From Bacillus sp. E(2018) (GTDB taxonomy: Bacteria; Bacillota; Bacilli; Bacillales; Fictibacillaceae): 64,000 bases of DNA. Position 1 is the stretch's first letter; every line of letters begins with the position of its first letter. The DNA lies in NCBI RefSeq assembly GCF_005503015.1, contig NZ_SCOL01000001.1, positions 1,054,001 through 1,118,000 on the forward strand. Direction: 5' to 3'. Under the pieces are notes generated by a model. The model was not told the DNA's origin and did not search any database. It saw only the letters and a program-made list of their open reading frames with translations. The position numbers and the translations under genes are program-made. Positions 38,636 to 50,081 of this stretch are shown here, piece by piece.

Positions 38636-40633
38636 TTATTTTAGGTCGATGCTATAGATTCCAAATCCGTTTGCATCTGTTTTATTCGTATATTGAATCT
38701 TACCTGTCTCACTCGTATACTTTTGGCCGTTCGGTGATGATAAGAACGTTACGTTAGCATTTCCGCTAATCGGAGCGATCGACCAGTTGTTGTCAGCAGT
38801 TGGCGTGATCTCCTTCATCTCCGTGATGTAATCCATCAAGATTTGTCGGTTTTCATCAGCTGAATCAACTACATATTCGCTACCTTTTACTCCAGGGAAG
38901 TTTCCGCCTCCACCCGCTCTATAGTTGTTCGTTACTACAATAAAATCTTGGTTAGGGTCGATTGCTTTTCCGTCATATGTTAGATTTACAATTCGATTGC
39001 TATCAGCATTGATCACTGCTCCGTTTTTATCATACTTAGGAGCTTTCGTAACATCGACTTGATAATTAACACCGTCGATTACGTCAAAGTTATAAACAGG
39101 GAAACCTGCATCTAAAAGTTCTTGTGCTTCTGTTTTGTTAGGATCAATGGTCTTAAATTTCCCAGCGGACATTTCTAACCACTCTTTAACAACAGAACCT
39201 TTTACTTTTAGTGCTTTTAACGTGTTGTCATATAGATAAAGGTCACCTGCACTGCGAATCGTAAGTGGTCCTTTTTGAATCTCGGTAAATTCAGTTACAC
39301 CATTTCTTCCTGCTTTAAATGGAGCCCCAACTGAAAGTATTGGAAGATTTTTATATTCTGGCTTGTTTAATGAGATGTATTTTTCTACATACCATTTTTG
39401 AGCGTTCGTTACCACTTGAACAGATGGATCATCTTGAACGAGTGCAAAGAAGCTATGAATATCGTCTGTCGTTGAACCGATTGGTGTGTTTACGTACTTA
39501 ATCGTGGCGTCATGTACATCCTTTACAGTCTTAACCACTTTTTCGTCCGGCGTTACGGTCGCTGCACTTCTTACTGATGACTGAGAAGAAACCACTTTCC
39601 ATCTTCCACGATCTTGTTGAAGGGTTAAATCGATCAGACCAAGTGATCCTCCGCCATATCCTGCTTGTACAGCTGGAACACCGTTAATGGTCCCTTTCGC
39701 GTTATCAACGCCAGGAAGAACATTGCCTTTTGCGTCTTTAAACAAGGCATCTAATGACTTTTCATCAGCAGCCGGGAATATCTTATGTGTGTGCGAGAAT
39801 GTAATGGCACTGATTCCTTTTACTTTACTGAGTGAATAGATAACATCTTCCGTATTCGTTTCACTTCCATTAAATCCAGAGTGCGCTTGTGCAATAATGA
39901 TATCTGCACCTTTTTTTTTCATCTGTGGAATAAATTTTTCCGCGCTTTCCATGATATTCTTTGTAATTACTTTTCCATCAAGGTGAGACTTATCCCACTC
40001 GTTAATCTGTGGTGGTACAAAACCGATATAACCGATCTTTAAGAGCTTCGGTCTGCCGTATTCATCTCTAACGAATTTCTTTACGATTTTGTATGGTGTG
40101 TATTTGTTTACATCATTTTTAGGGTTGTTGTCATGATCATCTACGTATACGTTAGCATTTACAAAAGGAAAGTTAGCATCATCGTACGTTTCTGCTAGAA
40201 AATCGAGGCCATAGTTGAACTCATGGTTTCCTAGTGTTGCCATATCATAATTCATTAGATTCATAGCTGCGATAGCTGGATGAACTTCCCCATCCTTTAG
40301 AGGGGCGATCTTTGCTTTATATGTACCAAGTGGTGTACCTTGAATCAAGTCTCCGTTATCAACTAATACACTGTTCTGACTGTACTTTAAATCTTCTCGA
40401 GCCGTTTTAACAAGTGTAGCTGTCTTTGCTAAACCAACGTTTTCAGATGCGGCATTTTTGTAATAATCAAAGTTTAAAAGGTTTGTATGGATGTCTGTTG
40501 TTTCCATAATTCTAAGGTTAACTTTACTTTTGTGTTTTGCTGGCGTTTTAGCGATGGCTTGGCCAGCTAGAGGTGAACTTAAGAGACTGATAGCAAGTGT
40601 GAGCGAAGCTACTTTCTTAACATTTTTATTCAC
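38636..40633 (-). CDS. Secreted 2',3'-cyclic-nucleotide phosphodiesterase / 5'- or 3'-nucleotidase
   Basis: A 665-residue exported phosphoesterase that releases phosphate and nucleosides from nucleotides outside the cell. A Sec signal peptide spans about residues 1-28. The calcineurin-like metal motifs follow: TTDIHTNLLNFDY, VDNGDLIQGTPLG and LGNHEFNYGLDFL. The C-terminal 5'-nucleotidase domain carries NNYRAGGGGNFPG. It matches the CpdB-like half of B. subtilis YfkN but has no cell-wall anchor motif. Confidence 0.92.
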   Translation of the reverse strand: MNKNVKKVASLTLAISLLSSPLAGQAIAKTPAKHKSKVNLRIMETTDIHTNLLNFDYYKNAASENVGLAKTATLVKTAREDLKYSQNSVLVDNGDLIQGTPLGTYKAKIAPLKDGEVHPAIAAMNLMNYDMATLGNHEFNYGLDFLAETYDDANFPFVNANVYVDDHDNNPKNDVNKYTPYKIVKKFVRDEYGRPKLLKIGYIGFVPPQINEWDKSHLDGKVITKNIMESAEKFIPQMKKKGADIIIAQAHSGFNGSETNTEDVIYSLSKVKGISAITFSHTHKIFPAADEKSLDALFKDAKGNVLPGVDNAKGTINGVPAVQAGYGGGSLGLIDLTLQQDRGRWKVVSSQSSVRSAATVTPDEKVVKTVKDVHDATIKYVNTPIGSTTDDIHSFFALVQDDPSVQVVTNAQKWYVEKYISLNKPEYKNLPILSVGAPFKAGRNGVTEFTEIQKGPLTIRSAGDLYLYDNTLKALKVKGSVVKEWLEMSAGKFKTIDPNKTEAQELLDAGFPVYNFDVIDGVNYQVDVTKAPKYDKNGAVINADSNRIVNLTYDGKAIDPNQDFIVVTNNYRAGGGGNFPGVKGSEYVVDSADENRQILMDYITEMKEITPTADNNWSIAPISGNANVTFLSSPNGQKYTSETGKIQYTNKTDANGFGIYSIDLK

Positions 40634-40845
40634 AACAAAAACCCCTTTTTTTCATTTGATTGAGACAAACCGGACATTTTCGTCCCAAGGAAGATTATAA
40701 TCTTCCTTTTCTGATAATACTAGCTTGTTTTTTCAAGATTCTGTACTTTCTTACACAACGTGTATCTTTTCATCGTATAAATATAGTATAGTAATCTTGT
40801 ATTACCCATTAACTTCCATCGAATGAATTGAAAGGAATGAAGAAA

Positions 40846-41060
40846 ATGGCAAAATCAAAAGCAAAGAAAATGAGAGAAAAACGCGTACGTGAAGGTAAAC
40901 GAAATCCTATTCTGGAACGTAGTGCTTTTGCACATCCCGAGATGTATAATTTGATGACATCGAAGGCAACAAAATCGAAAAAGGAAAAATTAGACCACAT
41001 CAAACATAAAAAGCGGCTATCATCCATCGGTTACACTGAGGATCATAGCCGCTTTATTAT

Positions 41061-41079
<19 letters not shown>
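40846..41079 (+). CDS. Small basic YqkK-like protein
   Basis: A 77-residue, very basic protein (MAKSKAKKMREKRVREGKRNP...) resembling the small B. subtilis YqkK type of unknown function. AAAGGA lies nine bases before ATG 40846. The last 20 or so residues are encoded by the terminator hairpin of the converging pbuX gene, and the stop lies 19 bases inside pbuX. This tail may therefore be an accidental extension. Confidence 0.65.
41006..41055 (-). terminator. Terminator after pbuX
   Basis: AAGCGGCTAT pairs with ATAGCCGCTT, with a TTTTTATG tail on the minus strand. The hairpin lies inside the 3' part of the converging YqkK-like gene. Confidence 0.75.
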
Positions 41080-42964
<1,885 letters not shown>

Positions 42965-42981
42965 TTATCTTATTTACACAC

Positions 42982-43166
42982 AAAAAAACCGGAGAACGCC
43001 TTCTCTCTGAACGAGTGAAGCAATTCTCCGGTTAAACAAAATCGGAACACATAAATAGCCCAATACATCTATGAAAAGATGCATGGAAAGTTTGCGTCAC
43101 TCGTAGTCAAACCCTTAACGGGGGTTTGGTAGAAACTTGCAGGCCATATCCCTGCGATTATACGAG
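42982..43166 (-). promoter_or_regulatory. Guanine-type purine riboswitch upstream of xpt-pbuX
   Basis: The minus-strand aptamer (43100-43166) runs from CTCGTATAATCGC through GGATATGGC and GTTTCTACC to GACTACGAG. The C in GACTAC is the specificity base for guanine or hypoxanthine. A terminator, CCGGAGAA / TTCTCCGG plus seven T's, lies at 42982-43031. A TATAAT box overlaps the aptamer start, as usual for a nearby promoter. Confidence 0.96.
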
Positions 43167-43219
43167 CTGTATGAAGTTAACTCACATTATACGTGATAGG
43201 ATTGAAAAATGAAACCTCT

Positions 43220-44638
43220 TTAAGCGACTTTACGATTTTTGCTGTTATTAGGCGTGTATCTATGGAAAATCGGATACACAAGAAATCCTAAGAAAAATAA
43301 TCCGATTCCCAAAGTAAAGGTCTTCGCATCCGATGTTCCGGATATAATAACCCAGCTCGAGTAGATGAATGCCAATAAAGCAATCGCACCATCTCTTACG
43401 CGAGAACCTTTTATCTCGTTATACGTTTCTCCACTATAGACAAGCTTTAAAAAGTAGATTGCCGAAATCAAATACGGAATTAAATAGGCTAACGTTGCTG
43501 AAGTGGTTAAGAACGTGTAAGCTTCACCGATCGTACCTGATATCGTAGAAAAGATAAAAATTTGAGACATGATGTTTGTTACTGTTAATGCGTTCACCGG
43601 GCTCCCGTTCTTGTTCACTTTTGCAAATATAGCGGGAAACACGCCTGCTTTAGCTGCTTGATAAGGAACTTCTGAACTTAACAGAATCCAGCCGATCGTT
43701 GAACCGAACAAAGAGATAACGGCTAACAATCCCATTAAAGAAGCCCCCGTATTTCCAATCAGCACGGATAATACATCAACGAATGGTTTGTCAGAATTCA
43801 TCAGAACTTCACGAGGCAAAACGTTCATCGTTAATAAGGTTGTTATCATGTAAATGCTTAATGCAATCAACAGTCCAACGATCGTTGCTTTTTTTACATC
43901 TCGTTGTGAAGAAGCTCTTCCCGATAATACAACAGCTGATTCGATTCCGACAAATGCCCATAATGTAGCAATTGCAGCCATATTGATCTGACTTCCTATT
44001 CCATGAGAGATGCCTGCATCATCTACAATCGGGAAGTAAGAATCGGCAAAAATCGTTGACTCGACTGCGAATAATGCAGCCACAATGAATAACATAAATC
44101 CAATTACCTTAGAAGCGGTTGCTACGAAGTTTAGTTTACCTGCTCCGTTCATGCTCTTGATTAAAATAAAGTGTGTAAACCATAGAAGTACCGTACACAC
44201 TACAAAGGTAATTAGTTTACCTAACTGAATGTCTTGATTAAGAACCGTTCCGATAACCTTTGAACTTCGCATCATTGGGAAAAATGTTGATAAGTATCCA
44301 GCGAAACTCGTGATGATTGCAACATTGCTGATCCAATTTGCCACCCAATATCCCCATACCATGCTAAATCCTGCAACATTTCCTGCTTTTGGATTAGAAA
44401 ACAAAGCTCTTGCATAGCTTTGAGGACCGGCTGTTAATTCTGGTTTTCTGATAGATAGAGACCCAAAGACTAACGCGATCATCAGTACACCAAACCCTGT
44501 TACTGCCCATGCGGCTGTTACGCCAAGTGGACTAGCTGTTTGGGCTAATGTGTTAGGTAACATAAAGATTCCCGAACCTACCATGTTTCCAACGACGAAT
44601 GCTGTAAGTAGCCATACGCTCCAATTATTATTTTTCAT
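43220..44638 (-). CDS. Amino-acid permease, probably lysine (YvsH-like)
   Basis: A 472-residue APC-superfamily transporter of the basic amino acid/polyamine antiporter group, with about 12 hydrophobic helices. The N-terminal GNMVGSGIFMLP motif is typical. A lysine riboswitch immediately upstream points to lysine as substrate; B. subtilis yvsH has the same arrangement. The ATG at 44638 is used because AGGAGG lies ten bases upstream and the longer frame runs into the riboswitch. Confidence 0.9.
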   Translation of the reverse strand: MKNNNWSVWLLTAFVVGNMVGSGIFMLPNTLAQTASPLGVTAAWAVTGFGVLMIALVFGSLSIRKPELTAGPQSYARALFSNPKAGNVAGFSMVWGYWVANWISNVAIITSFAGYLSTFFPMMRSSKVIGTVLNQDIQLGKLITFVVCTVLLWFTHFILIKSMNGAGKLNFVATASKVIGFMLFIVAALFAVESTIFADSYFPIVDDAGISHGIGSQINMAAIATLWAFVGIESAVVLSGRASSQRDVKKATIVGLLIALSIYMITTLLTMNVLPREVLMNSDKPFVDVLSVLIGNTGASLMGLLAVISLFGSTIGWILLSSEVPYQAAKAGVFPAIFAKVNKNGSPVNALTVTNIMSQIFIFSTISGTIGEAYTFLTTSATLAYLIPYLISAIYFLKLVYSGETYNEIKGSRVRDGAIALLAFIYSSWVIISGTSDAKTFTLGIGLFFLGFLVYPIFHRYTPNNSKNRKVA

Positions 44639-44671
44639 GCTGTAAGTACCTCCTGGTGATTTGTAGCCAAT

Positions 44672-44910
44672 AAAAAAACACGCATGGAAACGCCCATACG
44701 TGAATATAATCAGCATCCTCCAAAAATCTCTTATAGCTCAACGCAGAAAATTCTGCGACAGTTCTGCACTTGTTCAATGCAGCCCCAATGGATTTTTCAA
44801 GTGGATTAAAAACCATTTCGGCATCAATTCCTTTTAAACTGTCGTCAAAAGCACCACTTGCCTCTAACAGTTCTACTCATAATTAATGCGACCTCTACCT
44901 CACAGAGATT
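44672..44910 (-). promoter_or_regulatory. Lysine riboswitch (L box)
   Basis: The minus strand has the L-box core: AGAGGTCGC, ATGAGTA, GATGCCGAAATG, GGGGCTGCATTGAACAAGTG and CTGTCGC. A P1 stem closes it, AATCTCT (44904-44910 side) with AGAGATT (44725-44731 side). The terminator at 44672-44702, CACGTATGG / CCATGCGTG plus seven T's, would switch off the permease when lysine is plentiful. Confidence 0.93.
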
Positions 44911-44953
44911 AATGTGAGGACTTTTATTTAATTATTTACTCTTACCGTTTTGT

Positions 44954-44982
44954 AGATTAACAGATTGTTCTTTCTGCGTCAA
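44954..44982 (-). promoter_or_regulatory. Promoter of the lysine riboswitch transcript
   Basis: On the minus strand TTGACG (44977-44982) and TAATCT (44954-44959) are 17 bases apart, about 45 bases before the aptamer. Confidence 0.6.
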
Positions 44983-44992
44983 TCATTATCAT

Positions 44993-45709
44993 TTATTTAT
45001 AATCCGAACTCTGACGGATGGTTTCGTAAACTCTTTTTCCGATTAACGCATAACCTTTTTCATTAGGATGAAGTTTGTCAGAGAAATAATCACGTTTATT
45101 CTTGTCGATGAAGAGGTCATCCGTGCGTATATATGCAGTATTTTTGTTTTCCTTCGTTACTTCGATTGTGGATTGATTCCAATTTGATACGGCCTCATTA
45201 ACAACAGACATATCACTCCATTCAGCTTTAGGGTTATAGATGCCTAAAATATAGATGGTCTTAGGATTTTCTTGATTTTGTATCTGCTGAATAACCTGGT
45301 TCAAATTTTCTTTGTAGATTTCCTCGTTTGCTGCTAGCTCTTCTTTGTTAAATTTCGTTAATAAATCGGTACTCTTCAGGAAATCATTTGTACCGATATT
45401 GATGAAAATAACATCAGAACTTTTAGCTGTTTTGGCTATCTCGGGATTTTTTAACCGCTGAAGTAAGTCTGTGCTCGTATCATTAGGAACTCCAAAGTCA
45501 TGAACAACAAGCTGTTTATCTAAATCTTCTACATACCGTTTTTCAACATCTCCAATATATCCATTATCTTTAGTATCACCTAAACCATAGGCAAGAGAAT
45601 CACCAAGAGCTGTAACTTCCATTTCTTTTAAGTTAAAAGAGTATACCCCTATAGCAACGCCTAATACAACGATTAAACACGCTGCCATGATCAATGATAT
45701 TTTCTTCAT
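44993..45709 (-). CDS. SGNH/GDSL-family lipase or esterase, membrane-anchored or secreted
   Basis: A 238-residue hydrolase behind an N-terminal hydrophobic segment (residues 3-24). The SGNH blocks are all present: ALGDSLAYG with nucleophile Ser38, a GVPNDTS block, INIGTNDF with Asn, and DKLHPNEKGY with the Asp-His pair. It resembles B. subtilis YpmR. It may act on lipids or acylated wall polymers, but the substrate is unknown. It stands alone, and no clear terminator was seen after it. Confidence 0.88.
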   Translation of the reverse strand: MKKISLIMAACLIVVLGVAIGVYSFNLKEMEVTALGDSLAYGLGDTKDNGYIGDVEKRYVEDLDKQLVVHDFGVPNDTSTDLLQRLKNPEIAKTAKSSDVIFINIGTNDFLKSTDLLTKFNKEELAANEEIYKENLNQVIQQIQNQENPKTIYILGIYNPKAEWSDMSVVNEAVSNWNQSTIEVTKENKNTAYIRTDDLFIDKNKRDYFSDKLHPNEKGYALIGKRVYETIRQSSDYK

Positions 45710-45851
45710 GTTTCTACCTCCGACTTTCTAGTTGTTTATTCTAAGTATGTATCAGGGGGAATTTCTTTAGACCTTTATGCATTATTGGTATTCATACCTG
45801 TTTTAGTTAGCTTTTAAACAAAAGATCTTTACACATGTTAGAAATCAGGTC

Positions 45852-45885
45852 AAAAAAAGACAACAGAACTAGTTTCTGTTGTCTT
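45852..45885 (-). terminator. Terminator after the sortase gene
   Basis: AAGACAACAGAA pairs with TTCTGTTGTCTT around a five-base loop, followed by seven T's on the minus strand. Confidence 0.93.
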
Positions 45886-45891
45886 AGTAGA

Positions 45892-46515
45892 TTATGTTAA
45901 CTTTTGTGATATCAAGTCTGCTACAAGAATATAGCGCTCAGGTGATGCACCTATAAAATCAAAAGGATAACATGTTGATACAGTTAATGTTGCTCTCGGT
46001 TTAGGTACGATGACCGTCCTGTCATCTTTATCAACGATGCGCACATATCTAATTTTATAAGTAAAGGTACCTGCTGACGTTTCTACAATCAGCTTGTCAC
46101 CTTTTCCGACTTCACCTAACTTGCGGAAAACAGTATCTCGATGTCCAGAAAGAACGGAATTATCTTGTTCTCCTGGTAAGACACTTTCTTCAAAATGACC
46201 TACACCTCTTTCTAACTCCTCTTCATCTGTTCCATGAAAAATAGGTAGTGTAGCATTTAATTTTGGTATGAGCAAGTTCCCGATATTCTCGCCTTTATTC
46301 GGTCGTATTGAATAGATACTTTCTTGACTAAAGTTTTCCTTATGCTGTTTGGAGGGTATTTCCGCATTCTTAACGCTGTTTGTGTGACCTGTCTGAAACA
46401 GCATATAACCTTTCACAAACGTATAAGCATTTGTAGTACTAAACCAAAAACCGACCAAGATTAAAACAAATGATAATACAAGAAGTACCTTCCGAATGCT
46501 ACCTCTAGTTTTCAT
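45892..46515 (-). CDS. Class D sortase
   Basis: A membrane-anchored transpeptidase that cuts LPXT-A/G-type sorting signals and attaches proteins to peptidoglycan. It has 207 residues with one N-terminal helix (about residues 9-30). The catalytic triad is visible as His125 (LSGHRDT), Cys182 (TLTVSTCYPF) and Arg194 (SPERYIL). Its start overlaps the stop of the upstream surface protein by one base (TAATG), so the two are made together. It resembles B. subtilis YhcS. Confidence 0.93.
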   Translation of the reverse strand: MKTRGSIRKVLLVLSFVLILVGFWFSTTNAYTFVKGYMLFQTGHTNSVKNAEIPSKQHKENFSQESIYSIRPNKGENIGNLLIPKLNATLPIFHGTDEEELERGVGHFEESVLPGEQDNSVLSGHRDTVFRKLGEVGKGDKLIVETSAGTFTYKIRYVRIVDKDDRTVIVPKPRATLTVSTCYPFDFIGASPERYILVADLISQKLT

Positions 46516-47849
46516 TAGATTCCTTTGACACGCAATCTTCTAAATAAATATATGCCTGCCGCTAAAACCCCTAATCCTATTAACGAGTTCTCTAAATGGT
46601 TAGTAGCGGTTGTTGGAAGTTTTCCGCCTTTCACTGTTTTCGCAGGTGGACTCACTTTCGTCGGAGTTGAAGAAACAATTTTTTCAACTTTTTGAATATC
46701 TTTACCTGTTTCTTGAATGATTTCAGATCCAAACATTTCAGCTGTGATACGAATATCAGCCAATAATTCACCATTTAAATTATAAATTTCCATGATAAGA
46801 TCATTTCCATTTGTCGTTTCCATCTTCATCAATGAATCCATTGATACAGCTTGTTTTTGTCCATCAACAACTAAATAATATTTTGTCTCTAGTTGTAACA
46901 GCTGCTTCATTTCAGAAAAGATAGAAAGTAGTTCGGCAACTTGTTCCGAAGAAAGTTCATCAGCAGTTTCAAAATCTTCAAACGCCATCATTCTTTCAGC
47001 AAGAACCATCATTTGATCAAGAAAAGATGGATCTTCCCAATTAAGAGTATCCATATGAGTGATCAGCTTTTCTATTTCTTCCTCTGTTAAAGCAATCTCT
47101 GTAAATAGATCCTCTATATCATCACCCATATAGTCATCGCCATTTATATAAAAATCAACGGCTCCTTCAAGATCTTCAATATAATCATAATTTTCTCTAG
47201 CATCGTCATTTTCTTTTAATAAAGCGTCTAGTTCCGCTAGAGAAGCTAAGTTGTAATCTCTTAATAATTGTTGAAGATTTTCATCATTAATAAGAGTTCC
47301 TTCCCAGTCATCTCCATTAATATAATAATCAACAGACCATTCTAGGTGTTCGATATATTCATAGTTGTCACGTGAATCATCGTTCTCTTTTAATATAGCA
47401 TCCAGTTCTTCAATGGATTTTAGATCGTAATCACTTAATAACTTTTGAAGGTTTTGTTCGTCTATAGGTGTGCCGATCATAAAATCAACTTCCTCAAACA
47501 ATTCCTCTTCAAAAATAATATAAGTTCCGTCGAGTACATCTTGTCCTTCTTCTATATTTCCATATTCCACAAGAAGTTCATTAAGTCTATCTCGACTGAT
47601 GTCAAACTCTTTTAACACGGTCTGTACACCTTTTTCTGATAAGGGTGTGCCTAGTTCATCAACTGATTCAAAATCTCTTAGTGCCCACTCTTTACTGTTC
47701 AAATAAGTTACAAAATCCTTTGAGTTCCAACCGATCTCTTGTAAGAAAGCTTTATACTCTTTGTCGTTTGCATTAATCGCAAACGCTGACAATGGCAAGA
47801 TGCCGAAGCTAATCGTAATAGCCAATAAGAAAGTTACAACCTTTTTCAT
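46515..47849 (-). CDS. Processed acidic surface protein with LPTTA sorting signal
   Basis: A 444-residue secreted, strongly acidic protein. A signal peptide (residues 1-24) comes first. A region of repeats follows, with two close copies of about 57 residues (133-190 and 191-247) and a degenerate copy before them. A linker leads to the C-terminal sorting signal: LPTTA at 411, a hydrophobic helix and RRLRVKGI. It is probably the dedicated substrate of the sortase encoded next, matching the acidic LPXTA/class D sortase pairing known in Bacillaceae. Function is unknown; calcium or cation binding is a guess from Asp/Glu content. Confidence 0.85.
   Translation of the reverse strand: MKKVVTFLLAITISFGILPLSAFAINANDKEYKAFLQEIGWNSKDFVTYLNSKEWALRDFESVDELGTPLSEKGVQTVLKEFDISRDRLNELLVEYGNIEEGQDVLDGTYIIFEEELFEEVDFMIGTPIDEQNLQKLLSDYDLKSIEELDAILKENDDSRDNYEYIEHLEWSVDYYINGDDWEGTLINDENLQQLLRDYNLASLAELDALLKENDDARENYDYIEDLEGAVDFYINGDDYMGDDIEDLFTEIALTEEEIEKLITHMDTLNWEDPSFLDQMMVLAERMMAFEDFETADELSSEQVAELLSIFSEMKQLLQLETKYYLVVDGQKQAVSMDSLMKMETTNGNDLIMEIYNLNGELLADIRITAEMFGSEIIQETGKDIQKVEKIVSSTPTKVSPPAKTVKGGKLPTTATNHLENSLIGLGVLAAGIYLFRRLRVKGI
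47109..47453 (-). repeat. Tandem coding repeats in the acidic surface protein
   Basis: Two adjacent copies of about 57 codons each contain NLQ(K/Q)LL, ELDA, LKENDD, NY(E/D)YIE and YINGDD in the same order. They differ at many silent and replacement positions, so the duplication is not recent. Confidence 0.85.
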
Positions 47850-48074
47850 CCTTGACCCCCAAAAAACTAGTTTAGTATAATTTCTAGAAAATTATACTGC
47901 CAAAATCTGCTTTTGCATACAAGTTTTTTTAGATTTTGTTTTTTTAACCTTCAGGTGTTATGCATAATCAAAAAGAAACATAAAGTTCGATATTTCTTCA
48001 TTGTAAATACCGTCAACTTTGTTTACGATAAAAGTAACTTCTTTTTATTTAGTAAAAATTCTACGAGGTGAACA

Positions 48075-48794
48075 ATGGGTAAACAAAAAAAGAATAAGGC
48101 TTATGTAAACAGCTCAAAGAAAAAGAACAACTCTTCTCCTGTTTGGCTTTTTTGGACGATTGGTATTTTGACTCTAGGATTGATTATTTTTCTGTTCAGC
48201 GGTGCACTTGATAATAAGGATACGTCCACAGCTGATATTTCCTATGAAAACCAGCCTTACCTAGGTGAGAAAGATGCCACTGTTAACATTATTGAATTTG
48301 GAGATTACAAGTGTCCTGCATGTAAAAACTTTAATGAGTCATTCTTCCCGCTTATTGATAAAGAACTGATTCAAACAGGGAAAGTAAAATTTTATTTTTT
48401 AAACTATCCGTTTATTAATGTAGATTCAGAACGATCTGCGATATTTGCGGAAACCGTTTATAAAGAATTAGGAAATGAAACGTTTTGGAAGTTTCATAAG
48501 ACGCTATACGAAAAGCAGCCTGACGATCAGAGTCTAGAACGACAGGACATCTTTACAGAGAAATTCTTAACAGAAACACTTGGTGAAGTAACTTCAGATG
48601 AAGATGTTAAGAAAGTTACTGAAACATGGGAGAACAAGGACAATGAAAAAGCGCTGAAAACAGATGAAGCACTAGTCAGTGACCTTGGTGTAACGAGTAC
48701 GCCAACATTGTTTGTAAATGGTAAAAAGTTTGAAGGTACCTCTTTAGAAGATTTAAAGGAAATGGTTGATGATGCTGCGAAGGAGAGTAAATAA
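48075..48794 (+). CDS. bdbD: Thiol-disulfide oxidoreductase BdbD (DsbA-like)
   Basis: Introduces disulfides into exported proteins on the outer face of the membrane. A 239-residue protein with a Lys-rich cytoplasmic head, one membrane helix (about residues 23-43) and a thioredoxin/DsbA fold. The active site is CPAC (Cys80, Cys83), and the cis-proline region is TSTPTLFVNGK. GAGGTG precedes the ATG. Its oxidising partner BdbC follows two bases after the stop. Confidence 0.94.
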   Translation: MGKQKKNKAYVNSSKKKNNSSPVWLFWTIGILTLGLIIFLFSGALDNKDTSTADISYENQPYLGEKDATVNIIEFGDYKCPACKNFNESFFPLIDKELIQTGKVKFYFLNYPFINVDSERSAIFAETVYKELGNETFWKFHKTLYEKQPDDQSLERQDIFTEKFLTETLGEVTSDEDVKKVTETWENKDNEKALKTDEALVSDLGVTSTPTLFVNGKKFEGTSLEDLKEMVDDAAKESK

Positions 48795-48796
48795 AG

Positions 48797-49204
48797 GTGG
48801 GTAATAAACCTTTATTGATCGCTTGGATTGCTTCGATCATTTCCATGGTAGGAAGTCTGTTTTTTAGTGAAGTCATGAAGTTTGTACCATGTAATTTTTG
48901 CTGGTACCAACGGATTTTGATGTATCCGTTAGTTATTCTTCTAGGTGTTGCCTTTTATCAACAAGATCATAAAGTCACACGTTATGTCCTGCCTCTATCC
49001 ATTTTGGGCATCATCGTTTCAGGCTATCATTATGCTCTTCAAAAAATTCCTGCACTAAAAGCTTTTGAAGTGTGTACATCTGGTGTTCCATGTTCAGGTC
49101 AGTATATCAACTGGCTAGGATTCATCACGATTCCACTCCTAGCGTTCGCTGGATTTACGATCATCACGATCTGTATGTTATGGATGAGAAAGCAATCGAA
49201 TTAA
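48797..49204 (+). CDS. bdbC: Disulfide oxidoreductase BdbC (DsbB-like)
   Basis: Reoxidises BdbD by passing electrons to quinone. A 135-residue protein with four hydrophobic helices and two cysteine pairs, PCNFC (Cys32, Cys35) and CTSGVPC (Cys93, Cys99), as in the DsbB family. It begins at GTG 48797; GGAGAG inside the end of bdbD is the likely ribosome binding site. The bdbD-bdbC order is as in many Bacillus. Confidence 0.93.
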   Translation: MGNKPLLIAWIASIISMVGSLFFSEVMKFVPCNFCWYQRILMYPLVILLGVAFYQQDHKVTRYVLPLSILGIIVSGYHYALQKIPALKAFEVCTSGVPCSGQYINWLGFITIPLLAFAGFTIITICMLWMRKQSN

Positions 49205-49233
49205 TCGCTTGCTTTTTCTTTTGCTCTGACAAT

Positions 49234-49270
49234 AAAAAAGAGCCAGTCCTGTAATAGAAACTGGCTCTTC
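49234..49270. terminator. Bidirectional terminator between bdbC and the yebC-like gene
   Basis: AAGAGCCAGT pairs with ACTGGCTCTT, with A/T runs on both sides, between convergent genes. Confidence 0.85.
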
Positions 49271-49282
49271 ATTTATATAGAA

Positions 49283-50008
49283 TTAATGTAAATCAACGTT
49301 ATGATACACTTGCTGCACGTCTTCTAAATCTTCCAAGGCATCAATTAATTTCTCAAATTGACTTTGTGATTCTTCAGTGAGTTCCACATCGCTTTGTGCA
49401 AGCATCGTAAGTTCTGCTACTGAAAACTCTGTGATCCCTGCATTTTTAAACGCTTCTTGCACAGCATGAAACTGGTCAGGTTCAGCATAAACAATTACTG
49501 ATTCATCCTCTTCAATCACATCACGCACGTCTAAATCTGCATCCATCAACAGTTCTAATACATCATCAGCTGACTTTCCTTCTAGTCCGATTACAGCTGT
49601 TGCATCGAACATGTATGATACGGCACCAGAAACACCCATGTTTCCATTATTTTTATTAAAAGCTGAACGCACTTCAGCTACTGTTCGATTGACATTATTC
49701 GTCAAAGTATCCACAATTATCATCGAACCGTTCGGACCAAAACCTTCATAACGAAGCTCGTCATAGTTCTCATCGGAACCGCCTTTCGCTTTTTCAATCG
49801 CACGGTCGATGATGTTTTTAGGAACGCTATATGTTTTTGCTCGTTCTAAAACGACTTTTAGAGACTGATTGGATTCCGGATCAGGCTCTCCTTGTTTTGC
49901 AGCCACATAGATTTCACGACCGAACTTTGCATAAATACGGCTCGTATTTGCGTCTTTTGATGCTTTTTTCTCTTTAATATTATTCCATTTACGTCCCATA
50001 TTGTTCAC
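49283..50008 (-). CDS. YebC/PmpR-family protein
   Basis: A 241-residue cytosolic protein with the family start [21 protein letters not shown], preceded here by MNN. It also has [22 protein letters not shown] and ends near [14 protein letters not shown]. YebC-family proteins were long annotated as transcription factors; some have been linked to ribosomes stalled on proline stretches. Two paralogues are usual in Bacillus (YrbC, YeeI), and the YeeI/YeeN-type start fits this one. Monocistronic. Confidence 0.92.
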   Translation of the reverse strand: MNNMGRKWNNIKEKKASKDANTSRIYAKFGREIYVAAKQGEPDPESNQSLKVVLERAKTYSVPKNIIDRAIEKAKGGSDENYDELRYEGFGPNGSMIIVDTLTNNVNRTVAEVRSAFNKNNGNMGVSGAVSYMFDATAVIGLEGKSADDVLELLMDADLDVRDVIEEDESVIVYAEPDQFHAVQEAFKNAGITEFSVAELTMLAQSDVELTEESQSQFEKLIDALEDLEDVQQVYHNVDLH

Positions 50009-50081
50009 TCTCTTTCAACTTTAAATCTATGTAGAACATTATACATCAACTTAACTAATTTTTAGTAGTATAAGAATCAAA

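Noticed and set aside
44628..44816. 62-codon minus-strand ORF in the lysine riboswitch
   Set aside because: It lies inside the aptamer and terminator, whose sequence is explained by RNA structure.
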